From: Pelobates cultripes
Taxonomy: Eukaryota > Chordata > Amphibia > Anura > Pelobatidae
DNA: 64,000 nucleotides
Assembly: GCA_933207985.1 (NCBI GenBank)
Contig: OW240917.1
Coordinates: 125,699,829 to 125,763,828 of the forward strand
Direction of reading: 5' to 3'
This document shows, piece by piece, positions 34,193-46,789 of the stretch (within the stretch, counting starts at the first letter, position 1; each line of letters starts with the position of its first letter). The notes below the pieces were generated by a model, which ran no database searches, was not told the DNA's origin, and saw nothing but the letters and a program-made list of their open reading frames with translations. Position numbers and translations under genes: made by a program.

Positions 34193-35503
34193 TATAATGT
34201 TTTTTAAATGTATTTGGTCAGATGAGTGTTTATTTGATACAGTGTGATTTAATAATGCATATCATTTATAGGCATCCACTAAACAATTGTTCTATGTGAT
34301 GGACATGGTTCAGTTTCTAACTATACAATTTTGACTTTCTCTGAACCACCCTGCAAAATACATTGTCTCAATGCACTCTAGTTTCAACCAGACTAAAGTA
34401 ATTAAAGAAGGGAAAAAAGCATTATAGTCCTCAAAAATAGATTCCATTTCCCCGGATAGTTACATTCTTGTAAAAGGATGCGTTGAACTTAAAACATTTG
34501 GCTTGGCTGCATGAACATCTGGAGATGCAGTTGCGTGTCTAGTCATTTCTGAGAAATTAATCCTTGCAGACTTTTCTCTGTTAAACTTCTGTTCAGGAAA
34601 GACTCTCGAAGCTAGTTAAATAAGCAGGTGATCCCGATGTGTTGCCTTTTGGTAAATGTGGGATTACATTTCCCTTGTGGAAGTGTTTAAGCTATTCTAT
34701 TTGACATTTGAAACTCAAGTCTAATAGTATACATGAGATCACATATGTGTCGGAGACTTGACATTAGCAGGGACAGGGTTTCACTTTTCCCAGCAGAGAG
34801 ATTTTTTTTTTCTTGTGTTTTTTTTTTATTTATTTGTTTTTAACAATTGCTTTATGGGATTATACATACATGGTTTGCAGCGGGTCCATGTAGGCATGTC
34901 CACATAGCTTACATTTTTCACTTATTTTAATTATTCGTAGTTGTTCCATACTGAATCGAAATCACAATATGTGGTGATTCTCTTGGCTGTGATTTAAGTC
35001 CTAGCTAAACTGGGGAAGGACAGGAGCCCTGCGCCCACTGACCCAGGACAATGAATCACATTCCGAGTCTTATTCTGGTAACTCTCTGGCTCTGTGATTG
35101 AAATAGACCATGAAATAAGAAGTGGAATGTCTGCTGCTTGGAGCTCCCATTCAGCAAATGTTTATTGACTATTGAAAAAAGTGAAAAAACAAACAAAACA
35201 TTTGTGGGTGGTGGAGAAAATGTTTGCGCTCCAGTAAGCAGTTCCTTATTTTGTGGTTTATTTTTTGTTTTATCTTGCACCCTAGTTCCAAAAATCTCAA
35301 TTTCATTTTGAGCTACTTTATTAGTAAATACTGTCTCATTACCACATTTGTTAGCAGGGCATATCCGAGACTTGGACTACTTTCTTCCTGGATGGCTCTT
35401 TTAAAAAGTGGGTATTTAGGGAATCAGGGTTATTTACTAAAGTGAAAATTGAAGATTATGCTAGCTTTAGTGTACTAATAATCTTCATTTTAATGACATT
35501 TTA
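34193..35503. other. Intron with a probable truncated L1 3' end at about 34800-35000
   Basis: T-rich sequence at 34800-34845 followed by TATGGGATTATACATACATG looks like a minus-strand L1 3' end, short and without coding sequence. The remainder is not recognised. Confidence 0.35.
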
Positions 35504-36112
35504 AGGACAGGAGGCGAGTATTTTGCATAACTCTCTTTATTAACTCCATAGCAGCAAAGAAAAGGATAACAAGAACCAATCAAAAAACAGTAGGAGGTAG
35601 CTCTTTCAGCTAGCGACATCGCAGATGGGAAAGTATAAACAGTTCTGAATCCATCGTTGATGATGAAGTCTGCCCCTGAATGAAGGGGTCTTTCCTTTAC
35701 TCAGTCTTAGGTAGCCCTTTCTCCCCTTTCCAGTGGTATTTGCCAAGTTGGGTGTCTTCTTTGGCCTGGGGCTCAGAGTCTGACTCGCAACGTGTGTGGT
35801 GTGTTTTGGGTGGTCTGGGTTGGTCAGGCTGAGTAGTCATCATGTGAGACAGGGCTTTTTCCATAGAAGCGGCCACCGCTGCATTAACCATGGCCTGGAA
35901 GTATTCTTCTTCCTTAGTATATGGCAAAGGACTTGGCACTGATATGAAGGGCAGTTGAGGGAGGGGTCAATTTGTAGGAGATCCTACAGTGGTGATGGTA
36001 CCAGCAGTACCAGATATAACCCCAGCAGGGTAAATGTTCAGAGAATAGTACCAGCAGTAGTAATGACCCCAGCAGGGTTGAGTAGCTCAGGAACAGAAAG
36101 TACCCGCAGTAC

Positions 36113-36158
<46 letters not shown>

Positions 36159-37036
36159 CCCAGCAGGGTGTAAGATAATGTATTGGGATTTATCTGGGCC
36201 ACACCCAGTATGCAGAGGATACAATAGCAGAGCTCTGATAAGCAGCACAGTATAAGGGGCTTCACCCCAGAGTGCACAGGGTATTGAGCCCTATAGTGCA
36301 CATATACCACAGCAGTAGCAAAGACTGGTATGTGGGGACCCCTGCCTGGATGAGGATAATGTGTGTAGGCAGCTAATCCTGTAATGCAAACGAATATGGA
36401 TGTAATCAGAGTGCAGGGATAACAGGAATAATAAATAACATGCAACCGAATAAAAAATATTAAAAAATACTTACCTTATGAAGGGAAGTGAAGCTGCGGG
36501 TCTTGCAAGAAGCGAGATCCAAGATGGCCGCCGCCACAATGAGTAAAAGCGAGGGAGAGACGGCCGTCGACTGGTGTGTGGGTACACACGGTTAGGCGGC
36601 CGTGAGGGAGCAGTTCCTGGTGGGGACTATATCCCTTGCAATAGAGCAAAAAAATGCCGGGTACCGACCGACTGAATCCCCGAACTGAGCTATGGGCAGG
36701 AGCGCCAAGAGATAGGAAAGAAGTATATTACCCAGAAGTGAAAAGAAGTAAAAGCCAAAAAAATCCCAGGAGAGATCCTGGAGAACAGGATAGAAGAAGG
36801 TAATAGAGAAAAAAACTCTAGTAATATAGATAATAGATAAGCCATAAATATGCAATAAATGTACATAATATAAGAAGAGCCAAAAACTCTGACCTGTTTG
36901 CTGATGGAGCAGCAAAGAAAGAGAAGGAGGAGCCTATTCACTGTGAATACTATACCTCCTACTGTTTTTTGATTGGTTCTTGTTATCCTTTTCTTTGCTG
37001 CTATGGAGTTATGCAAAATACGAAGCCTCCTGTCCT
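35504..37036 (-). mobile_element. DIRS-like or foldback element with inverted terminal repeats
   Basis: Left arm 35504-35599 and right arm 36953-37036 are inverted copies, starting AGGACAGGAGGC and including GGATAACAAGAACCAATC. The left arm has a short extra stretch (TCTTTATTAACTC). Between them a minus-strand frame at 35697-35939 (80 residues, with EEEYFQAMVNAAVAASMEKA and an acidic tail) could be the start of a gag-like ORF. No reverse transcriptase or tyrosine recombinase is seen. Inverted terminal repeats plus a gag-like piece suggest a deleted DIRS element; a MITE-like DNA transposon is the alternative. No target duplication is evident. Confidence 0.5.
36118..36154. repeat. (TA)n microsatellite
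   Basis: About 18 TA dinucleotides in a row inside the inverted-repeat element. Confidence 0.95.
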
Positions 37037-37109
37037 GTAATAAAATTGCCATGAATCCAAAGTGAATTTCAAATGTAAAGGCTAAAATAACCAAACTGAA
37101 CACATAATT

Positions 37110-37790
37110 AGCATAATTATAGCGTTTCACCAACCATCACGATCATGTCAGTGATTTGAAATGGTTTAAGTGGTAGGAGTCAGTATGTGCAGTGTTTCAG
37201 CTTGAAACTCTGCACATACTTAGTTAAATTAAATTTAATTGTGTGCGTGGGGCTAGTTGCTCTGTACTGAGCTGCCTAATGTAAATTTTGGGCATATTTT
37301 CCATCTATCTTCAATGCGCACTGCGCTCTAGCGACAGACGTACTAATGTTCTCCCTTGCACGCAGTGCACCTGCATTGGGCAGATAGTTTTCCCTCACTC
37401 CCACCCACCCTGTGGGCACTCCCTGCGCTACTAGTATTGTACTTGTTTTGTTTTTAAATATTTCTTTAAAGGGTTACTTTTTTCTTCTTTTTTTTAAAAT
37501 TGGTTTCCTGTGTAAAAAGCCCTATTCATTTAGTCCCTAATGTATTTGCATTAAGAACCTACCTGAAATGCAGCGCCGGGCTAAGCTCCTGGTGCTGAAT
37601 TCCATGTCTCCATCTGAAGTCTAGGGTGCAATCAAAGCCCTCTCACAGAGAAGCCTCTGATTGAACTGTTTCACTGGCTCAGAGCGCATGCGCACAATCT
37701 GATCTGGTGAAGGGAGGGAGAATGAGTGGGAATTTAAGGAAAAAACTAAAAAAACAAGCACAGGTAAAGACACGCTGACAACATATGTAA
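37110..37790. mobile_element. Second copy of the 24296-type repeat
   Basis: CAGTGATTTGAAATGG, GGTAGGAGTCAGTATGTGCA and GGGGCTAGTTGC match the TTAA-flanked element at 24296-24894. The ends are worn here, so the limits are approximate. Confidence 0.5.
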
Positions 37791-38269
37791 AATATTCACA
37801 GAATTCGGTCATGTGTAACTAACCCTGTTACAGACTACTAAAACCAGAAGTGATCATGGTGGTTGGTGCACTTGAAATGCACTTTGGATTCCTGGCATTT
37901 CTATTTTTAGTGAGTAGATTTAGTAGTGAAAGAGCAGATAGTTTAAGTGCAGCGGTGGCCATCTTGCAATTGCATCATCATTTTTTTAATGTTGGTGAGG
38001 GTTATTGATAAAAAAAGATTAAAAAAAAAAAAAAGACTCCAGAGAGCATTAGCCAATGAAGAATCTAAAAGAGTCTGTCCAAAATTAGCGATATAATTTA
38101 AAAGCTTGAGAAAGTTCTGAAAAGAAGATCCACAAACAGGGTTATTCACTAAAGTAAGAACTGCAGAGGATTCAAAATTAATTTGAATTGAAGACCATAG
38201 AGCCGAACTGAAAGTATAGGACTGGGAGTAATTCTTCTGGTTCATTTATTTTAACCTTAAATTTTTAAT

Positions 38270-39401
38270 TCAAACAACAATATACAGGTAGCGCCAAGAA
38301 AAATACTCCAAACACAATAGTATATAATAATAAGAAGAAGAGCAATGAAAAACCCACGGGATATAAAGAGTCCACAATAAAACTTGAAAGAATAAAAAAT
38401 ACCAAATGGTACGGCACAGTCTCAAAGGTGGCAATAGATCTTCTAGACTTTCTTGGTAGCTTTGCTTAATAGCAGAATATGAAAAGGAAGCAAAAACAGA
38501 GGCAAACCAATAGGGCAATATGGTAGTATGTAGTAGGACAAACGACACTTAGATAAGATGTCAACTCACATGTGGTAGAGCTATAACCAGCTCTAGGTAA
38601 AACAGCATGCAGTGGTATACAATCCCCACTTGCAGGATATCCCCCTGGTTTTGGTACACAGTAGAATGATAGTAAATCACAACTGGATAACGATGAGGTA
38701 GATCATATGAAATGACAAAAAAAGCAGCCAATAGTGCTCTCTATATAGATAGGTAAGTATCAATAAGGTAAATAAAAATATATTTACAATAGAGTGAGCA
38801 GACTAATCGCTCTATGTATCAAAAATGGGTGGTATAATCCCCACCAAGGATTTCTTTGGTTGTCTGCAGTAGGTATCGGGTCCAGATGTCAGGTTAAAGT
38901 ATAAAAATAAATAATAATAAGTTCTAAAAATTTATGGCTAAAAGGCAGGTAGTGAGGTAGCCAAAATACTTTATTTTAACAACAGCATAAAAACCACAAC
39001 GCGTTTCTCCACTTAGGGCTTTCTCAAGTGTTTTTTTTACCACTGCATGCTGTTTTACCTAGAGCTAGTTATAGCTCTACCATATATGAATTGACATCTT
39101 ATCTAAGTGTAATTTGTCCTACCACGTACTACCATATTGCACTATTGGTTTGCCTCTGTTTTTGCTTCCTTTTCATATTCTGCTATTAAGCGAAGTTACC
39201 AAGAACCAAGGACTGTAAGATCTTTTGCCTCATTTGAGACTGTGCCATACCATTTTGTTAATTTTGTATTCTTTCAAGTTTTATTGTGGACTCTTTTTAT
39301 ATCCTGTGGGGTTTTTATTGCTCTTATTGATTTTACTCTTATTATTGTATACTATAGTGTTTGGAGTATTTTTCTTGGTGCTACCTGTATATGGTTGTTT
39401 G
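38270..39401. repeat. Large inverted repeat (arms about 350 bp)
   Basis: Left arm 38270-38617 and right arm 39038-39401 are inverted copies from TCAAACAACAATATACAGG to GCATGCAGTGGTA, with modest divergence. For example, TCTAGGTAAAACAGCATGC in the left arm matches its complement in the right. The 420-bp loop ends with a hammerhead-like motif (38995-39030) eight bases from the right arm. A single transcript could form a very long hairpin. No open frame is convincing; the residue strings on both strands simply mirror each other. I did not find a target duplication outside the arms. Confidence 0.85.
38970..39030 (-). ncRNA. Hammerhead-like motif, locus 3
   Basis: On the minus strand: CAC (39028-39030), TTGAGAAAG (39019-39027), CCCTAAGTGGA, GAAACGCGTT, GTG (38995-38997), then AATAAA at 38970-38975. 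CAC and GTG pair, and the flanks extend the stem (A-rich before, GTTTTT after) with one mismatch. The TTGAGAA box would replace CUGANGA with a U-A pair in place of C3-G8. The middle stem is weak. This is inferred structure. Confidence 0.45.
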
Positions 39402-40115
39402 ACTTGTTCTAGTTCTCTTGGGGGTTGGAGGGATTCCCCTATTATCAGGTGTGCTGCCTCCCATCCTAGTGTTCTTAGTTTTACCCTATTCCTTGTTCAG
39501 TTAAATTTTGAATTCCCTGCAATTCTCACTTCAGTGAATGACATTGACAGTGTAGACAAAGTTTAAAATGCTGTGTGATTATCTCTGTTTCCAATGCTAC
39601 ATTACCGGATTCTAGCATCTTCACAGCTATTGTTACATGAATTTGACATCTTTACATGGACAGTGAAGCTAAAAACAAGTTATATCCAGGATACATTACC
39701 AACTCATAAGTTGCTCTACTGCCAGGAATTTTTGAGTTATGAGCAGCACATACAGAAATGCTACTCCAGTACTCAACACGTCTCTTTCCATGACATCACA
39801 GGATCTGTGCGTAAGGCGTGTGTCAGAGGAAGCAAGGGCAGGGGCCCAAAATTGCGCTCATTTTGCATCTCTGAGTTCCTTTTTTACTTGATTCAAAGCA
39901 ACAATGTTTAGATGGCTTTCTTCCAGTCTTGGACTTTTATTTCAAGACATAAGTATCAAACGGCATAGAGCCTTTTAATTTTTAATGGATTTAACTGAAT
40001 ATATTTCTAAAAAGTGTATTATAAATTTATTGTCAGTTTTCTGGCTCCGAAACATTACCTACCCATGTTTGCCATCCTTCCTTGTGTTTTTATGTGTGAT
40101 TGTTTCTCTTTGTAG
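39402..40115. other. Intron end before exon C
   Basis: No recognised element. It ends with the acceptor CTTTGTAG at 40108-40115. Confidence 0.5.
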
Positions 40116-40427
<312 letters not shown>

Positions 40428-40482
40428 TAGCTATAAACCACTGCTGGGAGAAATGTATCAAGAGGCAAACAAAACTGTAGCA

Positions 40483-41614
40483 CAAGCATGTCAAACTCAA
40501 AGCTAACACGGGCCAAATAAACAAGGTTTATGTTTATGTGGGCCGCAAACAAAATAAAACTTAAATTTTCATAGAAACGTAGGTTTATTTAGGAAAATAC
40601 AGGATAAAAAAAAGTTGCCTAACTGACAATGGACATCCTCACGCTCGTAGGGCTTCAAAGTAAACAAAACAGCAAATTTATTTTTGGGAGATATGTATTT
40701 ATTTCAGTCCAACTACCTTGACATATTAAGACAAGTTTGATAATGGGACTGAAATGGTGAATGTATGCTGTTGCACAGCTGTTAAAAAAACAAATGACGT
40801 TATCTTGTTGATTTTGAAGTCCTATGAGTGTGTTCTTTACTTTGGCTTAGAACCTATTGTATATGTGTGGCAAAAAGCTGAGCGGCCAATCAGCATCTCC
40901 GCGGGGAGCGTTCAGCGCCTCCATGCAGACCCAATCTAATATACTGCCCCCCCCCCATTCTAATACATTGCCCACAAATCCAATACACTGACACCAAATC
41001 CAATAAACTGCCTCCTCCCTCCCCTCTAATACACTTCCCCCTCCACCCAATCTAACACACTGCCCCTCCTCCCTCCACTCTAATTTAATACACTACCTCC
41101 CTCCCTTAATTTAATACCCTGCCTCCCTCCCTAAATTTATTACTCTGCCCTCCCCCAATTTAACACATTCACTGTCCCCGTCACCCCACCACTCTAATAC
41201 TATGCCCCCTTCTTTCCCCAAATTTATACACTGCCCTCCCCCTAATTTAACACACTGTCCCCCTCCCACTACTCTAATACACTGCCCTCCCTCCTCCAAA
41301 TTAATACAATCCCCCCTCCCCTCTCCAAGGTAACACACTACACAGGAAGATCGCCCAAGCCCCTCTTCCCCTACCTTAAGATGAGCTGCCTGCCCCCAGT
41401 TCCAGCCCTGCTCTTCTCTGCTCAGGCAGGCCAGACGCTCCTCCGGCACTGCAAACAGGAGGGAAGTGGGAGTGGCTGGCCTGCAGGAGCACGCGATCAG
41501 CCATGGGAGGGAAGACAAGAATCAGACAGGAAATATCTTTCATCAACACAAAGTGGCTCCAGGGCAGGCTAGCTGCAAATATATCCATTGTGGGCCGCAA
41601 GTTTGACATGCTTG
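40483..41614. mobile_element. hAT-type element with internal CACTGCC tandem array
   Basis: Ends CAAGCATGTCAAACTC and AAGTTTGACATGCTTG are inverted, and a perfect 8-bp duplication CTGTAGCA flanks it (40475-40482 and 41615-41622). GGGCCAAATAAACAAGG and GTGGGCCGCAA near the ends are typical of the hAT group with TGTCAAACTC termini. The inside (about 40935-41340) is a degenerate array of TAATACACTGCCCCCCTCC-like units. No transposase is seen. It lies about 160 bp downstream of exon C. Confidence 0.9.
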
Positions 41615-41622
41615 CTGTAGCA

Positions 41623-44600
41623 TATGCCTGTGTCTCTTATCCTTGTAACAGCATAAAATTGTTCAAAATGTGCATTCTGAATAGGCCTGTCCTGGACATT
41701 CTAGTTTTTATTCATTCTATGCACTCAATTTTTTTAACTGTTCTTCTTGCGTGTACTGTACAGAGAACCTTTTTTTTTTTTTTTAAATATACACTGTACG
41801 TATATTAGGATTTGTTATAAGACACAAGCAATCACCTTAATCCTCATTAACACTCTTCATATCTTTTTCAATGAAAATCTCACAGAACTTGATATTAGGG
41901 TAGCAGATCCCTCATTTTCTTTTTTTTTTTTGTATCAATGTTTCCATCTCACATTTCAAAAATGTGCCAAAGTCTATTTTAAAACGAGTCTTTCACCAAA
42001 ATTATTTTCTATGTAGCTCTGTATCTGAATCTCTTTTTATTTTTGTATTCCTGAACGCTGTATTTTTGTAAGCATAATTAGGAATGTTTTTCCTTATTTA
42101 TCACTGTCAAGTTGACAGAGGCTGACAACGGGTGCAGTTTAAGCATGGCTCTGTTTCAGATGACAAATTTACCCACAGTTCATTAATAAAATGAATCCCA
42201 CAGAGGGTAAAGTGCAGAAATGGATAGAGGACAACAATGGCTGCCCACAGATATTGAGATCTGGCGCAAGAGTAAAAGAGAAACCTAAAGTCAAACGGCA
42301 AAGGGGTGTATAATAATTTAGATTCAAGGGAGCATAATAAAAGAACTTACTTGTATGTTTTCTTAATCCATTACACAGCACTGCAGAAAACGTCACAATG
42401 ATAATAATGATACGGATAATTGTTGTACGTGGGCATCAAATAAATAAAAAAGTGCTTCCTCTGGCCTTGTTGACCTTGTGTTAAATATAGTACGAGTCAC
42501 TGTGAATTCCACGTGTAATAGATATTATAAAGGGACTTAAGCCATTATCAAAAGAAACCTTTTTGCCAGCAGAAGCCATGTTCCTGCTAGTAAATGACAT
42601 GTTTCTGATGTCTTCTTTATGTCTGACAAATCTGTTTATTGGTATTGTTAACCTGACAACCTTTTTAACTTTTATGTCATGTCCCCTCATATTATGTGGT
42701 GTCATGGCAAGTTTGGTTCTATAAGTAGGAAGTGAATGCCTTTTTTTTTTTTAAAGATCAAAGGCCTTCCTTCATTTGTGGATTCCTATTAAGGCCTTTA
42801 AGTATAGTAATCTGAGTCTTCATTTATCTGGTTAAATACAACCCCTTCTAAATGGCTACTAATAATTGAATGACTGCTTTTAAAATGTCTTTTGTTGTAA
42901 TTACTAACAAAGAATGACCACTTAATTTTCTGAAGCTCACAAACATTGCATTGTTGACTTTATGGGTAAATGTTAACCTTGGCTGTCCAGTAAAACAGTA
43001 GAAAAGTAGATTCAGGATTACTATCCTGTACTGAAGATTTGTCTTTCTAATCGTTAAATAAGCTGCCCTGTATTCATCATTATTTTACACGACTCACTGG
43101 CTTCAGTGGTTTCTATACTCATCTGTCAATCTAAACAAATTAGATATTTACATTAAAATTATCACTTGTGCTTTGCAAGTTTCTCATTATAATAACTAGC
43201 CAGTAATATTTCTTGACAAACCTTCACTTAAGAATTTTGGAACTTTGAAAACTGATCTGCTAAATTCAGACTAAAATTGCCAGGGTGTGACGAGAGGAGT
43301 GATTGAAATTTATTTATCTCCAAACTTGTATTTGCCACAGTTTTGCATTTCATTTTTCAACTCATTGAATATATCTAATAGAAATTAAAAGTGGTGTTCA
43401 TTTTTCCAACTTTTCTTTGTGTGTCTTTATTTTTCCATATGAACCATCGCTTTCACTGTTATCCTTCATTTTATCTTTTTCTCAATCAGCCATTTTGTAT
43501 GTCTTTCTTTGTATTACCCTTTATCTCTTCCCATTATTGAGGACTGTTTTTCAGTCACCTTTTATCAATGTCTCATTCTTTATCCCTATGTCTTATAGTT
43601 CCTCTTAATGTTAGTCCGTACAGTACAACCCCTCATGCCGTCTGTTTTTCTCTGTTTCTCAGATACCCGTGTCTATTTATCTGCTTCTTGTTATTTGTTC
43701 CTGTCAGCTCCCCACTTTGTCTGCCTACTTTATGCCTTACTCTCTTAATTTTTGCATATGCGAAAAACATCCATGTAAAAAAGTACACAAAGGAACACTA
43801 CAAGCACCATAACCACTACATCATGCTGTAGCGGCTTTGTGGCAAAGAGTTCCCAGGCTCCCCCCAATGTAAGGAGTCACTTATTAACTGGGGTCTGCTG
43901 GGCATCACTACCGACCTCCACTACTTGGTGTGAAAATCCAGAAGCTTTCTATCTGGTAGTGTAGGAATGAACTCATTGGCTGAGAGCTTTCAGCTGACAC
44001 ATGGGCTGGATTCATATTTTTTAGTGGACACATGTTTAAAATCCCTTCTTTAACCTCTCTTGTTTACAATGCAATCATTACTTTTTACTAGTCATCCAAT
44101 ATAATGTAGTATGGATGACAGGGGTGGCCAAAGATAGATCCCTAGCTGAAAAAGAACACCCATTTCTAAATATGATTTAATAACAACACCGGGACAAATT
44201 GATTTTTGTTGTGTGTTTCATGGAACGGGTTACATGTGAATAGGCTGACTGTCTGTTCGATAGCCATTAAGGCAACTTAGTTTGGGTATTTCAAACAAAC
44301 CCAAATTTTACATTTTGAACTTGGAATTGATAACGCTAGTAAGTAGAACATTGCAGAAGAGGAAGAGATAAGAACCAGACCACAGCTACATGCCAAATAT
44401 ATGGAGCAGCTGCACAAATATTTTGTGAGTATGAAACATTGTTTTGACATTGTATAAACCATGGATGTATGAAACTTGTGATAAAAAAGACAAAACTTTG
44501 TCTAAGATTTCTAAGCCTAAAAGAAAATACCGGTTTTGCTTTTGACGTTATATTTGCAATATCTGACACTGTCTTCAGAAAAATTGCCAGAGATGATTGT

Positions 44601-44784
44601 TACCTGTTAGGAGCCTCCTGTAGGAAACCTGTTTAATGGCTTGTATGGACATGTGAAAGTTGATTCGTTTTATTAAATAGTCTTCCTAGCATACTGTATA
44701 TCAGAATTCACATGAGCCAGCCCAGAACTCTTTTTGGCTCCATCTTTACTACATCTTTAATAATATGTTCCCTTTTGTCTTTAG
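41623..44784. other. Intron, little recognised; T2-like left end at about 43788
   Basis: CAAAGGAACACTACAAGCAC followed by CATAACCACTAC near 43788 matches the left end of the T2-like repeat at 11341; its right end is not found. Poly-T runs occur near 41770 and 41925. The rest appears single-copy. The acceptor TCTTTAG is at 44778-44784. Confidence 0.45.
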
Positions 44785-44838
44785 GGCCCAGAACTGATGA
44801 ATAAGTATGTTGGTGAATCAGAACGTAGTGTCCGAGAG
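44785..44838 (+). CDS. AFG2A: AFG2A exon D: short exon, pore-loop region
   Basis: This 54-nt exon encodes GPELMNKYVGESERSVRE, 18 whole codons. In AAA+ proteins this stretch lies between Walker A and Walker B and includes the KYVGESE motif near the central pore, which grips substrate. The acceptor is TTTAG and the donor is GTGAGT at 44839. Both neighbours meet it in phase 0, so skipping it would keep the frame and drop 18 residues. The exon is too short for simple frame scanning. It is supported by its splice signals and by exact fit between exons C and E. Confidence 0.95.
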
Positions 44839-44939
44839 GTGAGTAATCTAATGGAAGCCATGCTGTAAACACTTGAACTTTGTGTGGGTATTTTATATTT
44901 TCCTTTCTATATTCCTATATATAATCTAAACTTAATATA

Positions 44940-45600
44940 TATTAAGGTTAGCATTCATAGGGAGCATTACCTCCGCTGTAGTAGTATAATTAGTGGTAGA
45001 CTGTGCTACAGCCCCTATCAGCCCCACCAGCCACTACCCATATCCATCAATAGGGGCTATTAGATAAATTGAACAGGGGGACATAATGTCCACCCAGCAC
45101 TCATCCATTGTATAACCCTCTAGTCACAGGGGTGGGAAATAATTTTTATTATTAACCCCCAACCACCACTAATGGATGGGACAGGAGGAGAATAATAGGT
45201 CTAACCCCCATTTCAATATTTAGGGCCCCCACCAGCCACCAATGGGTTGGGGATGTGTGGGGACAATAGGTCAACCCCTATTACTATTTTGGGCCCCCAC
45301 ATCGCCAATGGGTGGGGAAGAGTGGTGGGGGACAATAGTTGCCCAGTCGTTTATCTCTTCTTATGACAGCGAGCAGCCACTGGATGCTAACTGTTTAGTA
45401 GACATGCCCGTACTTGTGGCACGACGAGCAGGAGCATGAAGGGGAGGATTTAACCTCCTTTATACCAATAGGGTGAGGAGCATGGGAGTTTTAGGAAACA
45501 GCAGGAAGCACAGCTCCCCACCTCCTCTATGTTTAAACATTACAAGGAAGGAGCCGCGAGCCAGTAGCTTCCTCCTTGTAATAAACTAAACCAAAAGAAC
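44940..45600. repeat. Degenerate low-copy tandem block
   Basis: Words such as GGCCCCCACCAGCCACC, AATGGGTTGGGGATG and GGGGACAATAG recur three or four times between about 45000 and 45345, with a loose spacing near 60-70 bp. It looks like an old minisatellite. No gene is supported. Confidence 0.45.
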
Positions 45601-45921
45601 AAATTGCATGGAACAAATGTTGTCAAACAAGCAATTCAATCTTTGTTTCATTCATTGTAATATGTATTCATACATTTATCTTCTGGTCAAATAGCCAAAG
45701 TTTGGGCAAAACATTATCGTCCGAAAACGAATACCCAAGTCTAAGAACTGTGCAGCTTACAATCCCCGTTCCATTTATTATTGCACTTGTAATTTTATTG
45801 AAAATCTTTTTTTTTTTTTTTTTTTTAAATGAATGATACACCCTGCTTCATGGAATCTTTCTATTTTATTGTGCTTGGTTAGCATCTGCATTTGTTATTT
45901 TACCATATGCAAAAACATCCT

Positions 45922-46399
45922 TTAAAGGGACACTATAGTCACCAAAACAACCTTATCTTAATGAAGCAGTTTTAGTGTATAGATCATGCCTCTGTAGTTT
46001 TACACAACCTGAATGAAAACAAAATACAGGTAGTTTCATTTTCAATCCGATGTAACTAACTTTAAAAGTTTTTATCTCCTGATTTGTAAATTGAACTTTA
46101 ATTACATACAAGAGGTTCTTGCTGGGTCTAGCAAGCTATTAACAGAGCAGGAGATTAGAAATTCTAAGTTAAACAGAATTTAAAATAAAGGAAGTGTAAA
46201 CATTAGCTGACGCTTTACAGGAAGTGTTTAGAAAAGTTGTTAAGTCACATGCAGGGAGGGGTGTCTCGGGTTGTATAAACAAAGTGATTTAACTCCTAAA
46301 TGGCCACGAATTGAGCAGTGAGACTGCAGGGGTATGATCTATACAGCAAAACAGCATCATTAAGTTCAATTTGTTCTAGTGACTGTAGTGTCCCTTTAA
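45922..46399. mobile_element. T2/Kolobok-type MITE
   Basis: Ends TTAAAGGGACACTATAGTCA and GTGACTGTAGTGTCCCTTTAA are clear inverted repeats including TTAA. The 478-bp unit has an AT-rich centre unlike the 16266 type, so it is another subfamily. Confidence 0.85.
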
Positions 46400-46789
46400 A
46401 TATGTATTTCTTCATTTTTAATAAAATACTTTTCAAATTTTTTTTTTTTTACATTTTTTTGAATAATAATACATATCCAGACTGTTGCAGTTTAACTGCC
46501 TATTGGTTTTGTAACATGGGAAAAGTAGCAATACAATATGTGTTTGTATGAGCACTCTGTGTGTGCATTTTTAGAAGCATTGAAACATAATCAAAATATA
46601 TATAAAAAACCATCGACCTTTGATACTGCTAAGTTCACAATAGATGTGCAATACAGTAGGTTTACATTAGTGCCCCGGTGAGTATAGATCTCGTTCCATG
46701 AGTGTCTACTGTGTGGCTTAGAATTGTGAGTCCAGAAGCGCCATAATTGATGGTCTATGACACCCTTCAGTGGGGTTTTTGGCAGTGAG

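Noticed and set aside
36118..36154. TA repeat as a possible mariner target cluster
   Set aside because: A plain microsatellite explains it; no element begins or ends there.
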